A DNA stretch of 7,153 nucleotides from Acidimicrobiia bacterium (GTDB taxonomy: Bacteria > Actinomycetota > Acidimicrobiia > Spongiisociales > UBA5794), in assembly GCA_029934555.1 (NCBI GenBank), contig JAOZMA010000110.1, forward strand, positions 1 to 7,153, written 5' to 3'. The notes under the pieces were generated by a model that worked only from the letters and a program-made list of their open reading frames with translations, did no database searches and was not told the DNA's origin. How positions within the stretch are numbered: the stretch's first letter is position 1; each line of letters begins with the position of its first letter. Below, piece by piece: positions 1 through 5,524 of this stretch. A program made the position numbers and the translations under genes.

Positions 1-4
1 TTCT

Positions 5-18
5 ACGTACTACGTTCC
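5..18. repeat. ACGTACT heptamer repeat, two units
   Basis: ACGTACT (5-11) is followed in register by ACGTTCC (12-18). This is the smallest of four ACGKACT-type heptamer sites in the window; the others are at 3145-3185, 6018-6052 and 6225-6259. It lies downstream of the SelW-like gene. The rest of positions 1-62 shows no gene and no clear terminator. Confidence 0.5.
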
Positions 19-62
19 GGCCTCTCCTTCACACCCCGCTGAAATCCGAAGTGCCACAATAC

Positions 63-299
63 CTATGTGAGGATGTCCCTCAGGGGCACGGCGATATCCT
101 CGTACTCGGCGTGTCGCCCGGTCTCCTCTTTCGAGTAGATGAGACGATCGTCGAGCATCACCTCGAATCTCCCGCCACTCGACGGGATCAAGATGAGACG
201 GTCAATGATTCGCTCGAATTCGTCGAGCAGCTGATCGGCCGTGCGCACGGCACGGTTTCGATAGCCTCAAACGGCGCAGTATTCAATGCTGAGATTCAT
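63..299 (-). CDS. SelW-like selenoprotein (Rdx family, CxxU), in-frame UGA = Sec
   Basis: Reading from ATG at 299 to TAG at 63 gives 78 residues interrupted only by UGA at codon 11 (267-269). The start region reads MNLSIEYCAVUGY, which places selenocysteine in a C8-x-x-U11 redox motif after the first beta strand. The same C-x-x-U-G-Y pattern occurs in animal selenoprotein W. The rest is diagnostic of the SelW/SelT/SelH (Rdx) thioredoxin-like family: a helix at about 17-35, then SGGRFEV at 41-47, a D-D-R-L-I-Y-S-K strand at 50-57 and ETGR at 59-62. Family members are small cytosolic thiol or selenol oxidoreductases; the partner is unknown. No frameshift or second stop is present, which argues against a decayed gene. 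The start is supported by a -10-like TACGAT 7 nt upstream and by the lack of a Shine-Dalgarno. A conventional start would be GTG at 248, but that would delete the active site. Decoding needs SelA/B/C/D elsewhere in the genome, which cannot be seen here. The gene follows the CAP gene by 39 bp. Confidence 0.87.
230..269 (-). promoter_or_regulatory. Candidate bacterial SECIS (UGA plus downstream stem-loop)
   Basis: The UGA is at 267-269. The following 36 nt can fold inside the coding sequence. GCT (265-263) pairs with AGC (232-230), and ATCG (262-259) pairs with CGAT (237-234), leaving a bulged C at 233. An AAA/C internal loop follows, then a 6-bp GC-rich upper stem, CCGTGC (255-250) with GCACGG (244-239). 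The apical loop is CGTGC (249-245). The loop starts 18 nt after the UGA and has G at its second position. This agrees with the known layout of bacterial SECIS elements, which sit directly 3' of the Sec codon and expose a G, often GU, in the apical loop for SelB. The pairing was done by hand and no folding energy was computed. A competing 5-bp hairpin with loop GCGC overlaps the upper stem. Confidence 0.6.
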
Positions 300-306
300 A
301 CCGACG

Positions 307-312
307 ATCGTA
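307..312 (-). promoter_or_regulatory. -10 box (TACGAT) of the SelW-like gene, leaderless
   Basis: TACGAT fits TANNNT and ends 7 nt before the ATG at 299, so transcription would begin at or next to the start codon. No Shine-Dalgarno is present and no convincing -35 is seen, which is usual for leaderless actinobacterial promoters. It lies in the 39-bp gap after the CAP gene, so the selenoprotein may have its own promoter as well as read-through. Confidence 0.4.
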
Positions 313-338
313 GTCAGTATCACGGCTGATGTGCTGCC

Positions 339-1151
339 TCAGCCGCGGAATACGTGGGTGACCCAGAGTTTCCCGCCGGCGTCAGTCCACACGCCCGATC
401 CGATCTCCGTGAAGGTGGGGTTGACCATGTTGGCGTAGTGACCGCTGCTCGAGACGAGCGCATTGAAGGCGCTCTGGACCGACGTGCTCACCGCGATGTT
501 CTCGGCCACCGACTGCCACGGCCCGGGGATGTCGTAGAGACTTGAGTGTTCGAAGGTATCGGTCTCCCACATGTGATGCGACCACGATCGAGCATACGAC
601 CGCAGGTCTCCGGCGTTGGCAAGCGTCGGGATTCCGACGGATGCCCGCAGGTTGTTGACCAACGACACGAACTGAGCCTCTGCTGAAGGGTCGTATCCGC
701 CGACATCCTGCGGCGGGGCCGTTGTCGTGGTCGTTGGCGGCACCGTGGTTGTGGTGGTCACCGGCACGGCAGTTGCGGTGGTCGTCACCGGAGCTTTCAC
801 CGAGACGGCCGGCGGCGGAGCCGTCGTTGTGGTCGTGGCGGGGGCGTCCGTGGTGGGAGTCACCACCGGGATCGTCGTAGACGTCGTGGATGTCGTGGTC
901 GTTGGGGCGATCGTCGTAGACGTCGTGGATGTCGTGGATGTCGTGGTCGACGTCGTGGGGGCTGGAGCGACCGTCGTGGATGTCGTGGTCGACGCCATGG
1001 TGGTCGATGACGGGTTCGACGACTCGACAACGGCTTGCGTCGTGTGTTCGGTCGGCACCGACCCGGAGTCACCCAACGCAGGGACGACAAGGATGGCTAG
1101 GAGGATCGCGACGAACGCGAAGAGAACGAGGGACAGTGATCGGGGTTTCAT
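339..1151 (-). CDS. Secreted CAP/SCP-domain (YkwD-like) protein with Thr-rich linker
   Basis: 270 residues. Residues 1-27 form a signal peptide or membrane anchor: MKPR, a hydrophobic stretch, then an ALG-type cleavage region. Residues about 48-147 are a low-complexity linker of Thr with Ser, Pro and Ala (TTSTT, TTTAPP blocks), probably an extended and possibly O-glycosylated stalk. Residues about 157-269 are a CAP (CRISP/antigen-5/PR-1) domain. It shows the LVNNLRASVG helix, H202 in FEHS, E217 in AENIA, H238 in GHYANMVNP, the IGSGV strand and a final WVTHVF strand. H202, E217 and H238 match the usual CAP pocket residues. The role is extracytoplasmic; bacterial CAP proteins are variously linked to cell-wall or spore-coat processes, and the substrate cannot be told here. 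The ATG at 1151 is preceded by AAGG about 6 nt upstream, a plausible Shine-Dalgarno. The gene lies 136 bp after ilvD on the same strand and 39 bp before the SelW-like gene. Confidence 0.88.
   Translation of the reverse strand: MKPRSLSLVLFAFVAILLAILVVPALGDSGSVPTEHTTQAVVESSNPSSTTMASTTTSTTVAPAPTTSTTTSTTSTTSTTIAPTTTTSTTSTTIPVVTPTTDAPATTTTTAPPPAVSVKAPVTTTATAVPVTTTTTVPPTTTTTAPPQDVGGYDPSAEAQFVSLVNNLRASVGIPTLANAGDLRSYARSWSHHMWETDTFEHSSLYDIPGPWQSVAENIAVSTSVQSAFNALVSSSGHYANMVNPTFTEIGSGVWTDAGGKLWVTHVFRG
865..1000. repeat. Tandem DNA repeats encoding the Thr/Ser linker
   Basis: On the plus strand, GTCGTAGACGTCGTGGATG recurs at about 874-892 and 913-931, and shorter GTCGTGGATGTCGTGGTCG-type units continue to about 1000. 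They encode the (T)n-S-T-T core of the CAP protein's stalk. Such near-identical repeats within a coding region suggest that the stalk changes length by slippage or unequal recombination. Confidence 0.6.
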
Positions 1152-1196
1152 GAGGGCCTTGACTCGCTGGCGATGGACACGGAACCGGAACCCTCA

Positions 1197-1210
1197 GGTG
1201 CGATCGCACC
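1197..1210. promoter_or_regulatory. 14-bp perfect palindrome upstream of the CAP gene
   Basis: GGTGCGATCGCACC is perfectly self-complementary and lies 45 bp upstream of the CAP start codon. It could be a homodimeric repressor operator, but the GCGATCGC core is also a common palindrome in high-GC genomes. No regulator gene is adjacent. Confidence 0.3.
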
Positions 1211-1246
1211 CCCCATGGCCGGTTCGAAGAACGCAGTGTACGGAGC

Positions 1247-1279
1247 GAGTCTCCCAAGCATCTATCGCCGGGGAGACTC
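1247..1279 (-). terminator. Possible ilvD terminator hairpin without a U-tract
   Basis: GAGTCTCCC (1247-1255) and GGGAGACTC (1271-1279) form a perfect 9-bp inverted repeat with a 15-nt loop. It begins 8 nt downstream of the ilvD stop on the minus strand. No T-run follows, so intrinsic termination is uncertain; actinobacterial terminators often lack strong U-tracts. A short internal alternative, GGGAG/CTCCC, overlaps one arm. Confidence 0.4.
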
Positions 1280-1287
1280 TCCCGTTG

Positions 1288-2967
1288 TCAGTCGCAGACG
1301 GCCCCGTGTTCGGCCGTGCCCACGAGCTTCGCGTACTTCCCGAGAGCGCCTGTTGGGTAGCGGGCCTCCGGTGCCACCCAGACGGCACGTCTCGCCTCCG
1401 CCTCCTCCTCGTCGATCAATAGATCGAGACGCCGGGCCGGAACATCGACCCGGATGCGATCGCCCTCCTGCACGAGCGCCATCGGACCGCCCTTCGCTGC
1501 TTCCGGGGCAACGTGACCGATGCACAGGCCGGTCGTTCCACCAGAGAAGCGGCCGTCGGTGATCAACAGCACGTCTTTGCCGAGACCCGCCCCCTTGATC
1601 GCCGCAGTGATCGCCAGCATCTCTCTCATCCCCGGCCCTCCCGAAGGTCCCTCGTAGCGGATGACCACAACGTCCCCCGGATGCAGGTCATGTGCCCACA
1701 GCGCTTCGAGAGCGTGTTGCTCATCGTCGAAGACCCTCGCCGTTCCTTCGAAGACGTCAAGGTCGAGTCCGGCGATCTTCACAACAGCGCCTCCCGGAGC
1801 GAGCGAACCGCGCAGGATCGCGATACCCCCCTCTTCGGCAACCGGATCCGCGAACAGTCGCACGACGTCCTGCTCTTCTGGGAACGTGACGCCCTCGAGA
1901 TTCTCCGCCATCGTCCTGCCGGTCACGGTGAGGGCCTCGCCGTTGATCAGCCCCTCGTCGTAGAGGGCGCGGAGCACAACCGGAACGCCACCGATTCGAT
2001 CGAGATCCACCATGTGGTAGCGCCCGAACGGCTTGAGATCGCCGACGTGCGGGGTCCGCCGGCTGATCCGGTCGAAGTCCTCGAGGGTGAGTTCGACACG
2101 AGCTTCATGGGCGAGAGCGAGGAGGTGAAGCACCGCGTTGGTGGACCCTCCAAGCGCCATCACCACGGTGATGGCGTTCTCGAATGCCGCCCGTGTCATG
2201 ATGTCCCTGGGAAGGATTCGGGCCCGGAGAAGTTCCATGGCGGCTTCACCCGACTGGCGGGCGTAGTCGTCGAGCCGCTTCGAGATGGCGGGAACCGAGG
2301 CGCTCCCGGGGAGCGACATGCCGAGTGCCTCACCGACGGATGCCATGGTGTTCGCCGTGAACATCCCGGCGCACGATCCGACGCCGGGGCAGGCTGTCTG
2401 CTCGATGCGCAGCAGTTGGGAATCGTCGATGCGTCCCTCGGAGTGGGCCCCGATGCCCTCGAACACGTCCACGATCGAGATGTCGACACCGTCGAGGTTG
2501 CCGGGGAGGGAAGACCCGCCGTAGAGGAACACCGAGGGGAGGTTGTGCCGAGCTGCAGCCATGAGCATCCCCGGGAGCGACTTGTCGCAGCCGGCGATCG
2601 AGACCATCGCGTCGAAGCGTTCGGCGTGCATGACAAGTTCAACAGAGTCTGCGATGACCTCACGGGAGACGAGCGAGGCGCGCATGCCTTCGTGTCCCAT
2701 CGAGATACCGTCGGAGACGGCAATCGTGGTGAAGACGAGACCCACGCCACCGGCTTCGTATACGCCTTCTCTGGCGCGGGCAGAGAGCCTCGGGCCGGTC
2801 AGGTTGCAGGGCGTCACCTCGTTGCCGGCGCTCACAACACCGACCTGGGCCTTGACGAAGTCGTTCTCGCCCAGGCCGACGGCCCGGAGCATCGCTCTGG
2901 CGCCGGCCTTTGCGGGGCCGACGGTCACGTCCTGGGAATGGATCTTGATGGGATTCTCGTTAGGCAT
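1288..2967 (-). CDS. ilvD: Dihydroxy-acid dehydratase
   Basis: 559 residues, full length for the family. It dehydrates 2,3-dihydroxy-isovalerate and 2,3-dihydroxy-3-methylvalerate to the 2-keto acids, the third common step of valine and isoleucine synthesis, in the cytosol. Iron-sulfur ligands are visible as C54 in TPCNLTGP, C127 in AGCDKSLPGM and C199 in ACPGVGSCAGMFTANTM. K129 in the GCDKS motif is the lysine carbamylated in known structures to hold Mg2+. The C-terminal SGGTTGLCIGHVAPEA motif carries the proposed catalytic serine. The three-cysteine pattern fits the [2Fe-2S] type known from plants and mycobacteria; the cluster type is inference. The chosen ATG has no Shine-Dalgarno but lies 6 nt after TACGCT, as for a leaderless message. 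No other ilv/leu genes are in the window. It is divergent from the LCP gene. Confidence 0.97.
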   Translation of the reverse strand: MPNENPIKIHSQDVTVGPAKAGARAMLRAVGLGENDFVKAQVGVVSAGNEVTPCNLTGPRLSARAREGVYEAGGVGLVFTTIAVSDGISMGHEGMRASLVSREVIADSVELVMHAERFDAMVSIAGCDKSLPGMLMAAARHNLPSVFLYGGSSLPGNLDGVDISIVDVFEGIGAHSEGRIDDSQLLRIEQTACPGVGSCAGMFTANTMASVGEALGMSLPGSASVPAISKRLDDYARQSGEAAMELLRARILPRDIMTRAAFENAITVVMALGGSTNAVLHLLALAHEARVELTLEDFDRISRRTPHVGDLKPFGRYHMVDLDRIGGVPVVLRALYDEGLINGEALTVTGRTMAENLEGVTFPEEQDVVRLFADPVAEEGGIAILRGSLAPGGAVVKIAGLDLDVFEGTARVFDDEQHALEALWAHDLHPGDVVVIRYEGPSGGPGMREMLAITAAIKGAGLGKDVLLITDGRFSGGTTGLCIGHVAPEAAKGGPMALVQEGDRIRVDVPARRLDLLIDEEEAEARRAVWVAPEARYPTGALGKYAKLVGTAEHGAVCD

Positions 2968-2973
2968 AGGTGC

Positions 2974-2979
2974 AGCGTA
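2974..2979 (-). promoter_or_regulatory. -10 box (TACGCT) of ilvD, leaderless
   Basis: TACGCT matches TANNNT, with 6 nt between it and the ilvD ATG at 2967. No -35 at normal spacing and no ribosome site were found. The spacing is close to that seen before the SelW-like and Nudix genes. Confidence 0.4.
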
Positions 2980-3015
2980 ACCGGCGGGTTCACCTCAATT
3001 GCCGGAGACCGTAGG

Positions 3016-3133
3016 AGCAGACAGCAGACAGCAGCGACAGAGCCCCTCCGACGTTCGGTCTGAGATGTTCGCTGTCTGCTGTTGGCTGTTCGCTGTCGGC
3101 TGTCCGCTGTCGGCTGTCGGCTGTCGGCTGTCG
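3016..3133. repeat. GCTGTCG heptamer tandem array with inverted left copies
   Basis: Nine consecutive 7-bp units occupy 3071-3133: GCTGTCT, GCTGTTG, GCTGTTC, GCTGTCG, GCTGTCC, then GCTGTCG four times. On the left, 3016-3036 carries the unit in the opposite orientation (AGCAGAC, AGCAGAC, AGCAGCG). CAGCAGACAGC (3022-3032) and GCTGTCTGCTG (3071-3081) are an exact 11-bp inverted repeat with a 38-nt loop. The array fills much of the divergent ilvD/LCP spacer. Open frames across it encode repeats such as ADSRQ and are not credible proteins. Confidence 0.85.
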
Positions 3134-3144
3134 ACATGCTCGGT

Positions 3145-3185
3145 ACGGACTACGGACTACGGACTACGGGTCCGGACTACGTCCC
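3145..3185. repeat. ACGGACT heptamer tandem array
   Basis: Three perfect ACGGACT units (3145-3165) are followed by degenerate ACGGGTC (3166-3172), a 6-bp CGGACT (3173-3178) and ACGTCCC (3179-3185). It starts 11 bp after the GCTGTCG array and ends 41 bp before the LCP start. The last unit links it to the ACGTACT arrays at 5-18, 6018-6052 and 6225-6259. Confidence 0.8.
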
Positions 3186-3210
3186 AAGACCCCTATCGAA
3201 ACACGACCTA

Positions 3211-3216
3211 TAGCCT
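3211..3216 (+). promoter_or_regulatory. Weak candidate -10 for the LCP gene (TAGCCT)
   Basis: CTATAGCCT at about 3208-3216 contains TAGCCT, which fits TANNNT and ends 10 nt before the LCP ATG. No -35 and no Shine-Dalgarno are evident. A short-leader transcript is possible but the support is thin. Confidence 0.22.
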
Positions 3217-3226
3217 GTTCACGGTC

Positions 3227-4261
3227 ATGACCACTGATACCTACCCCGCAATCCCGCAGACCCCTCCTCCGCCACCTCCTGCGCCGACGAAGAAGAAGGG
3301 CGGCTTCGGGAAGAAGGCCTTCTTCGCCCTGCTCATCCTCGCTGTGGTCGGCGTGTTCGGAACGATCGGGTATGTCAAGTGGACCGAGGGCAAGATCAAC
3401 CGGATCCCATCGGAGGAGTTGGCCAGCCTCGCAACCGTGGCCCCCGGGTCATCAGAGCCACTCAACTTCCTCGTGATCGCCACCGACGACCGCTCGAATC
3501 TCCCCGACGACTGGGAAGACAACTTCGGCGACTTCACCGGGCGCAGGACCGACGTGATGATGCTCGCCCACCTGGTCCCCGGCGAACGCATCCAACTCCT
3601 CAGCCTCCCCCGCGACCTCCAGGCCGAGATCGAAGGCCACGGGACGAACCGCTTGAACGCTGCATTCGTGTTCGGAGGGCCCGATCTTCTCATCAAGACG
3701 GTGCAACAGGAGACCGGTATCCCCGTCCACCACTACCTCGAAATCGACTTCGGTGGTTTCGGCCGAATCGTCGACTCACTCGGTGGGGTAACGATCGACT
3801 TCCCGTACCCGGCGCGAGACGGCAAATCCGGCTTCGAGGTCGAAGCAGGGACACACACCCTCGACGGTGAGATGGCGGTCGCCTACGCCCGGTCACGCAC
3901 GTACGAAGTGTACAAAGACGGCTCGTGGCAAGGCACCGGCGGAGGGGACATCGCTCGGACCCAGCGCCAGCAGGACATCATGGTGCAGCTCTTCGATCAG
4001 GTTGCATCTCCATCGAGCGCATTCAATCTGCCCACGTTCCTGCCGACGTTCGCAGACAACATCACCGCGGATGAGGCGCTCGGATTGGCGCTCATGACCG
4101 ATCTCGGCCGATCGGCTCTCGGTCTGCGGTCTTCGAGCATCGATCGAGTCACGCTCCCGGTCAAGAACCACAAGGGCAGTGACGGCCGCGCCTACGTGAT
4201 CCCGACGGACGAAGCGGCGGCCGTCATCGCAGCCTTCATGGCCGGCGATCCCTACCCGTAG
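3227..4261 (+). CDS. LytR-CpsA-Psr (LCP) family cell-wall glycopolymer ligase
   Basis: 344 residues from the ATG at 3227. A longer frame opens at 2999 but would translate the heptamer arrays, so it is rejected. The cytoplasmic N-terminus is Pro-rich (QTPPPPPPAP, 11-20) and basic (KKK, 22-24), followed by one membrane segment at about 31-50. The LCP domain spans about 80-258. Visible motifs are FLVIATDDR (R89), RRTDVMMLAHL (R107, D109), LLSLPRD (R129), NRLNAAFVFGG, the IDFGGFGRIVDSLGGV core and AYARSR (R222, R224), with a late RTQRQQ (R244, Q248). The clustered Arg and Asp residues bind the polyprenyl pyrophosphate donor and Mg2+. Family enzymes move wall teichoic acid, arabinogalactan or capsule from the lipid carrier to peptidoglycan outside the membrane. 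The glycopolymer here is unknown because no synthesis genes are adjacent. The gene stands alone and faces the PLP enzyme gene convergently. Confidence 0.95.
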   Translation: MTTDTYPAIPQTPPPPPPAPTKKKGGFGKKAFFALLILAVVGVFGTIGYVKWTEGKINRIPSEELASLATVAPGSSEPLNFLVIATDDRSNLPDDWEDNFGDFTGRRTDVMMLAHLVPGERIQLLSLPRDLQAEIEGHGTNRLNAAFVFGGPDLLIKTVQQETGIPVHHYLEIDFGGFGRIVDSLGGVTIDFPYPARDGKSGFEVEAGTHTLDGEMAVAYARSRTYEVYKDGSWQGTGGGDIARTQRQQDIMVQLFDQVASPSSAFNLPTFLPTFADNITADEALGLALMTDLGRSALGLRSSSIDRVTLPVKNHKGSDGRAYVIPTDEAAAVIAAFMAGDPYP

Positions 4262-4286
4262 CGGAGTCGGCACCGCCAACCCCCAT

Positions 4287-4331
4287 CGTTCGTGTCTAGG
4301 AACACAACTGTTGTGAACGTAAGCACAAACG
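4287..4331. other. Symmetrical nested inverted repeat between convergent genes
   Basis: The inner palindrome is CACAAC-T-GTTGTG (4303-4315). It is flanked on each side by exactly 8 bp, then by outer arms CGTTCGTG (4287-4294) and CACAAACG (4324-4331), which match with one mismatch (a G-U pair in minus-strand RNA). The whole 45 bp is centred on 4309 and so contains four alternating GTT(N)GTG half-sites. It lies between the LCP stop and the PLP-enzyme stop, so a bidirectional terminator is the simplest reading. A paired operator or recombinase-type site is possible. There is no T-run. Confidence 0.5.
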
Positions 4332-4336
4332 ACCGG

Positions 4337-5506
4337 TCAGAGGGCGGTGACAGCAGCAACGAGTCGGTCGATCTCGTCTTCCGAGTTGAAGTAGTGGACC
4401 GAGGCACGCACCAGATTCGGCAGGCCCCTCGCTTCCATATCGAATCTCGCTGAATATGGCGTCACGGTCGAGACGTTGATCGACTGTGCGTGCAGCGCAG
4501 CCTTCACCGCCCCGGCCTCGTGGCCATCGACGGTGAACGTCACGATGGCTCCGCGCACCGTGCCGATGTCACGCACCGTCACACCGCCTTCAGCGGAGAG
4601 GGCCATCCGAAGCTTCTCTCCGAGCATCGAGACCCGCTCCCAGATCGCTTTGAGTCCGATGTCCATCGCGTAGGCTGCGGCCCTCCCCACACCGAGAACC
4701 AGGGCCGGTGAGCGCTCCCACAGTTCAAAGCGCCGGGCATCCGCTCTCATCTCGTAGCGGTCCCGTGCTTCCCATCTCGCTCCATGAAGGTCGAGCACGG
4801 CCGGATCGAGTTGATCCAGCATCGCCGGCGAAACATAGAGGAACCCGGCACCCCTGGGTCCTCGCAGGAACTTCCTCGACGTCGTGGAGAGGAGGTCGCA
4901 TCCGATCTCACCGACGTCGATCGGCATCTGACCGACCGATTGGCACGCGTCGAGGAGGTAAGGGACGCCGTGGGCGTTCGAGACGCGACCCACTTCGGCG
5001 GCCGGATTCACGAGGCCACCGTTCGTCGGCACATGATTGATGGCGATCAAACGAACACGGTCGTCGATCATCGAGTCGAGTGCGTCTACGTCGATCTCCC
5101 CCGTCGGGCGATCCGGCACGACGTCGACGATGAGGCCGGTCCGCTCTGCGACCTGGAGGAATGCGATCACGTTCGAGGCGTATTCGCTCGTTGTCGTCAG
5201 GATGCGATCACCTTCAGCGAATCGCATCGCAGTGAAGGCGAGATCCCAGGCTCGCGTGGCGCTGTCGGCGAGAGCTATCTCCGAAGGGTCTGCACCGATC
5301 AGCCTTGCGAGCGTTCCGTACACGGCCTCGAGATCTGCGTCGAAGGCATCAGCCGTTTCGTATCCGCCGAACAGGGATTCTTCGTTCAGATATCCGGTGA
5401 TCGTCTCGAGCACCGGTCGTGGCATCAAGGAGGCCCCGGCGTTGTTGAAGTGCGCAACGAAGGCGGTTCCTGGTGTGTCGGCCCTCACAGCTGCGATGTC
5501 GATCAT
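4337..5506 (-). CDS. Class-V-fold PLP-dependent enzyme, probable C-S lyase-like (not desulfurase)
   Basis: 389 residues, normal for aminotransferase class V. PLP features visible: H158 in INHVPTNGG, D186 and Q189 in LLDACQSVG, and Schiff-base lysine K212 in TTSRKFLRGPRGAGFLYVS. The N-terminus, HFNNAGASLMP, is typical of the isopenicillin-N-epimerase / SufS-like branch. The C-terminal loop that carries the catalytic cysteine in SufS desulfurases (RxGHHC type) reads TPYSARFDMEARGLPNLVRAS and has no Cys. The only cysteines are C188 and C203. It should therefore not be a cysteine desulfurase or a SufS-type selenocysteine lyase. From recalled sequence, the SRK(F/W)L-GPRG-G block resembles EgtE-type hercynylcysteine-sulfoxide lyases, but no other egt gene is nearby, so the substrate is open. 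The ATG follows a strong GGGAGG. It lies 18 bp downstream of the Nudix gene, probably co-transcribed. Confidence 0.85.
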   Translation of the reverse strand: MIDIAAVRADTPGTAFVAHFNNAGASLMPRPVLETITGYLNEESLFGGYETADAFDADLEAVYGTLARLIGADPSEIALADSATRAWDLAFTAMRFAEGDRILTTTSEYASNVIAFLQVAERTGLIVDVVPDRPTGEIDVDALDSMIDDRVRLIAINHVPTNGGLVNPAAEVGRVSNAHGVPYLLDACQSVGQMPIDVGEIGCDLLSTTSRKFLRGPRGAGFLYVSPAMLDQLDPAVLDLHGARWEARDRYEMRADARRFELWERSPALVLGVGRAAAYAMDIGLKAIWERVSMLGEKLRMALSAEGGVTVRDIGTVRGAIVTFTVDGHEAGAVKAALHAQSINVSTVTPYSARFDMEARGLPNLVRASVHYFNSEDEIDRLVAAVTAL

Positions 5507-5512
5507 ATCTGC

Positions 5513-5518
5513 CCTCCC
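5513..5518 (-). promoter_or_regulatory. Shine-Dalgarno GGGAGG of the PLP-enzyme gene
   Basis: GGGAGG lies 6 nt before the ATG at 5506 and fixes that start. It falls in the 18-bp gap after the Nudix stop. A strong internal site contrasts with the leaderless-looking first gene, as expected for the second gene of an operon. Confidence 0.7.
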
Positions 5519-5524
5519 GGAAGC

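Noticed and set aside
63..248. Short 61-residue protein from GTG 248 as the real gene
   Set aside because: It would lack the CxxU active site and first strand of its family, while homologous sequence continues upstream to an ATG with a -10 box.
63..299. SelW-like gene as a pseudogene with a nonsense mutation
   Set aside because: The only stop is exactly at the Sec column, the frame is intact elsewhere, and a stem-loop follows it. It remains the fallback if Sec machinery is absent.
727..1422. Val/Asp-rich plus-strand frame of 231 residues
   Set aside because: It is the complement of the Thr-repeat linker, and its low-complexity VVVDVVDVV run is a by-product of those repeats.
1513..3063. 516-residue plus-strand open frame antisense to ilvD
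   Set aside because: It lies opposite a clear ilvD, has no domain I recognise, a His/Arg/Asp-rich shadow composition, and runs into the heptamer arrays.
3016..3185. CRISPR array
   Set aside because: The units are 7 bp and contiguous, with no unique spacers of 30-40 bp and no cas genes.
2999..3226. Longer N-terminus for the LCP protein
   Set aside because: It would translate the GCTGTCG and ACGGACT arrays into Cys-rich low-complexity sequence. The ATG at 3227 gives the normal Pro-rich cytosolic tail plus a single membrane segment.
4337..5506. Selenocysteine lyase supplying selenium for the SelW-like protein
   Set aside because: An attractive link, but the loop that carries the catalytic Cys in SufS-type enzymes has none, and the gene is 4 kb away in a separate operon.
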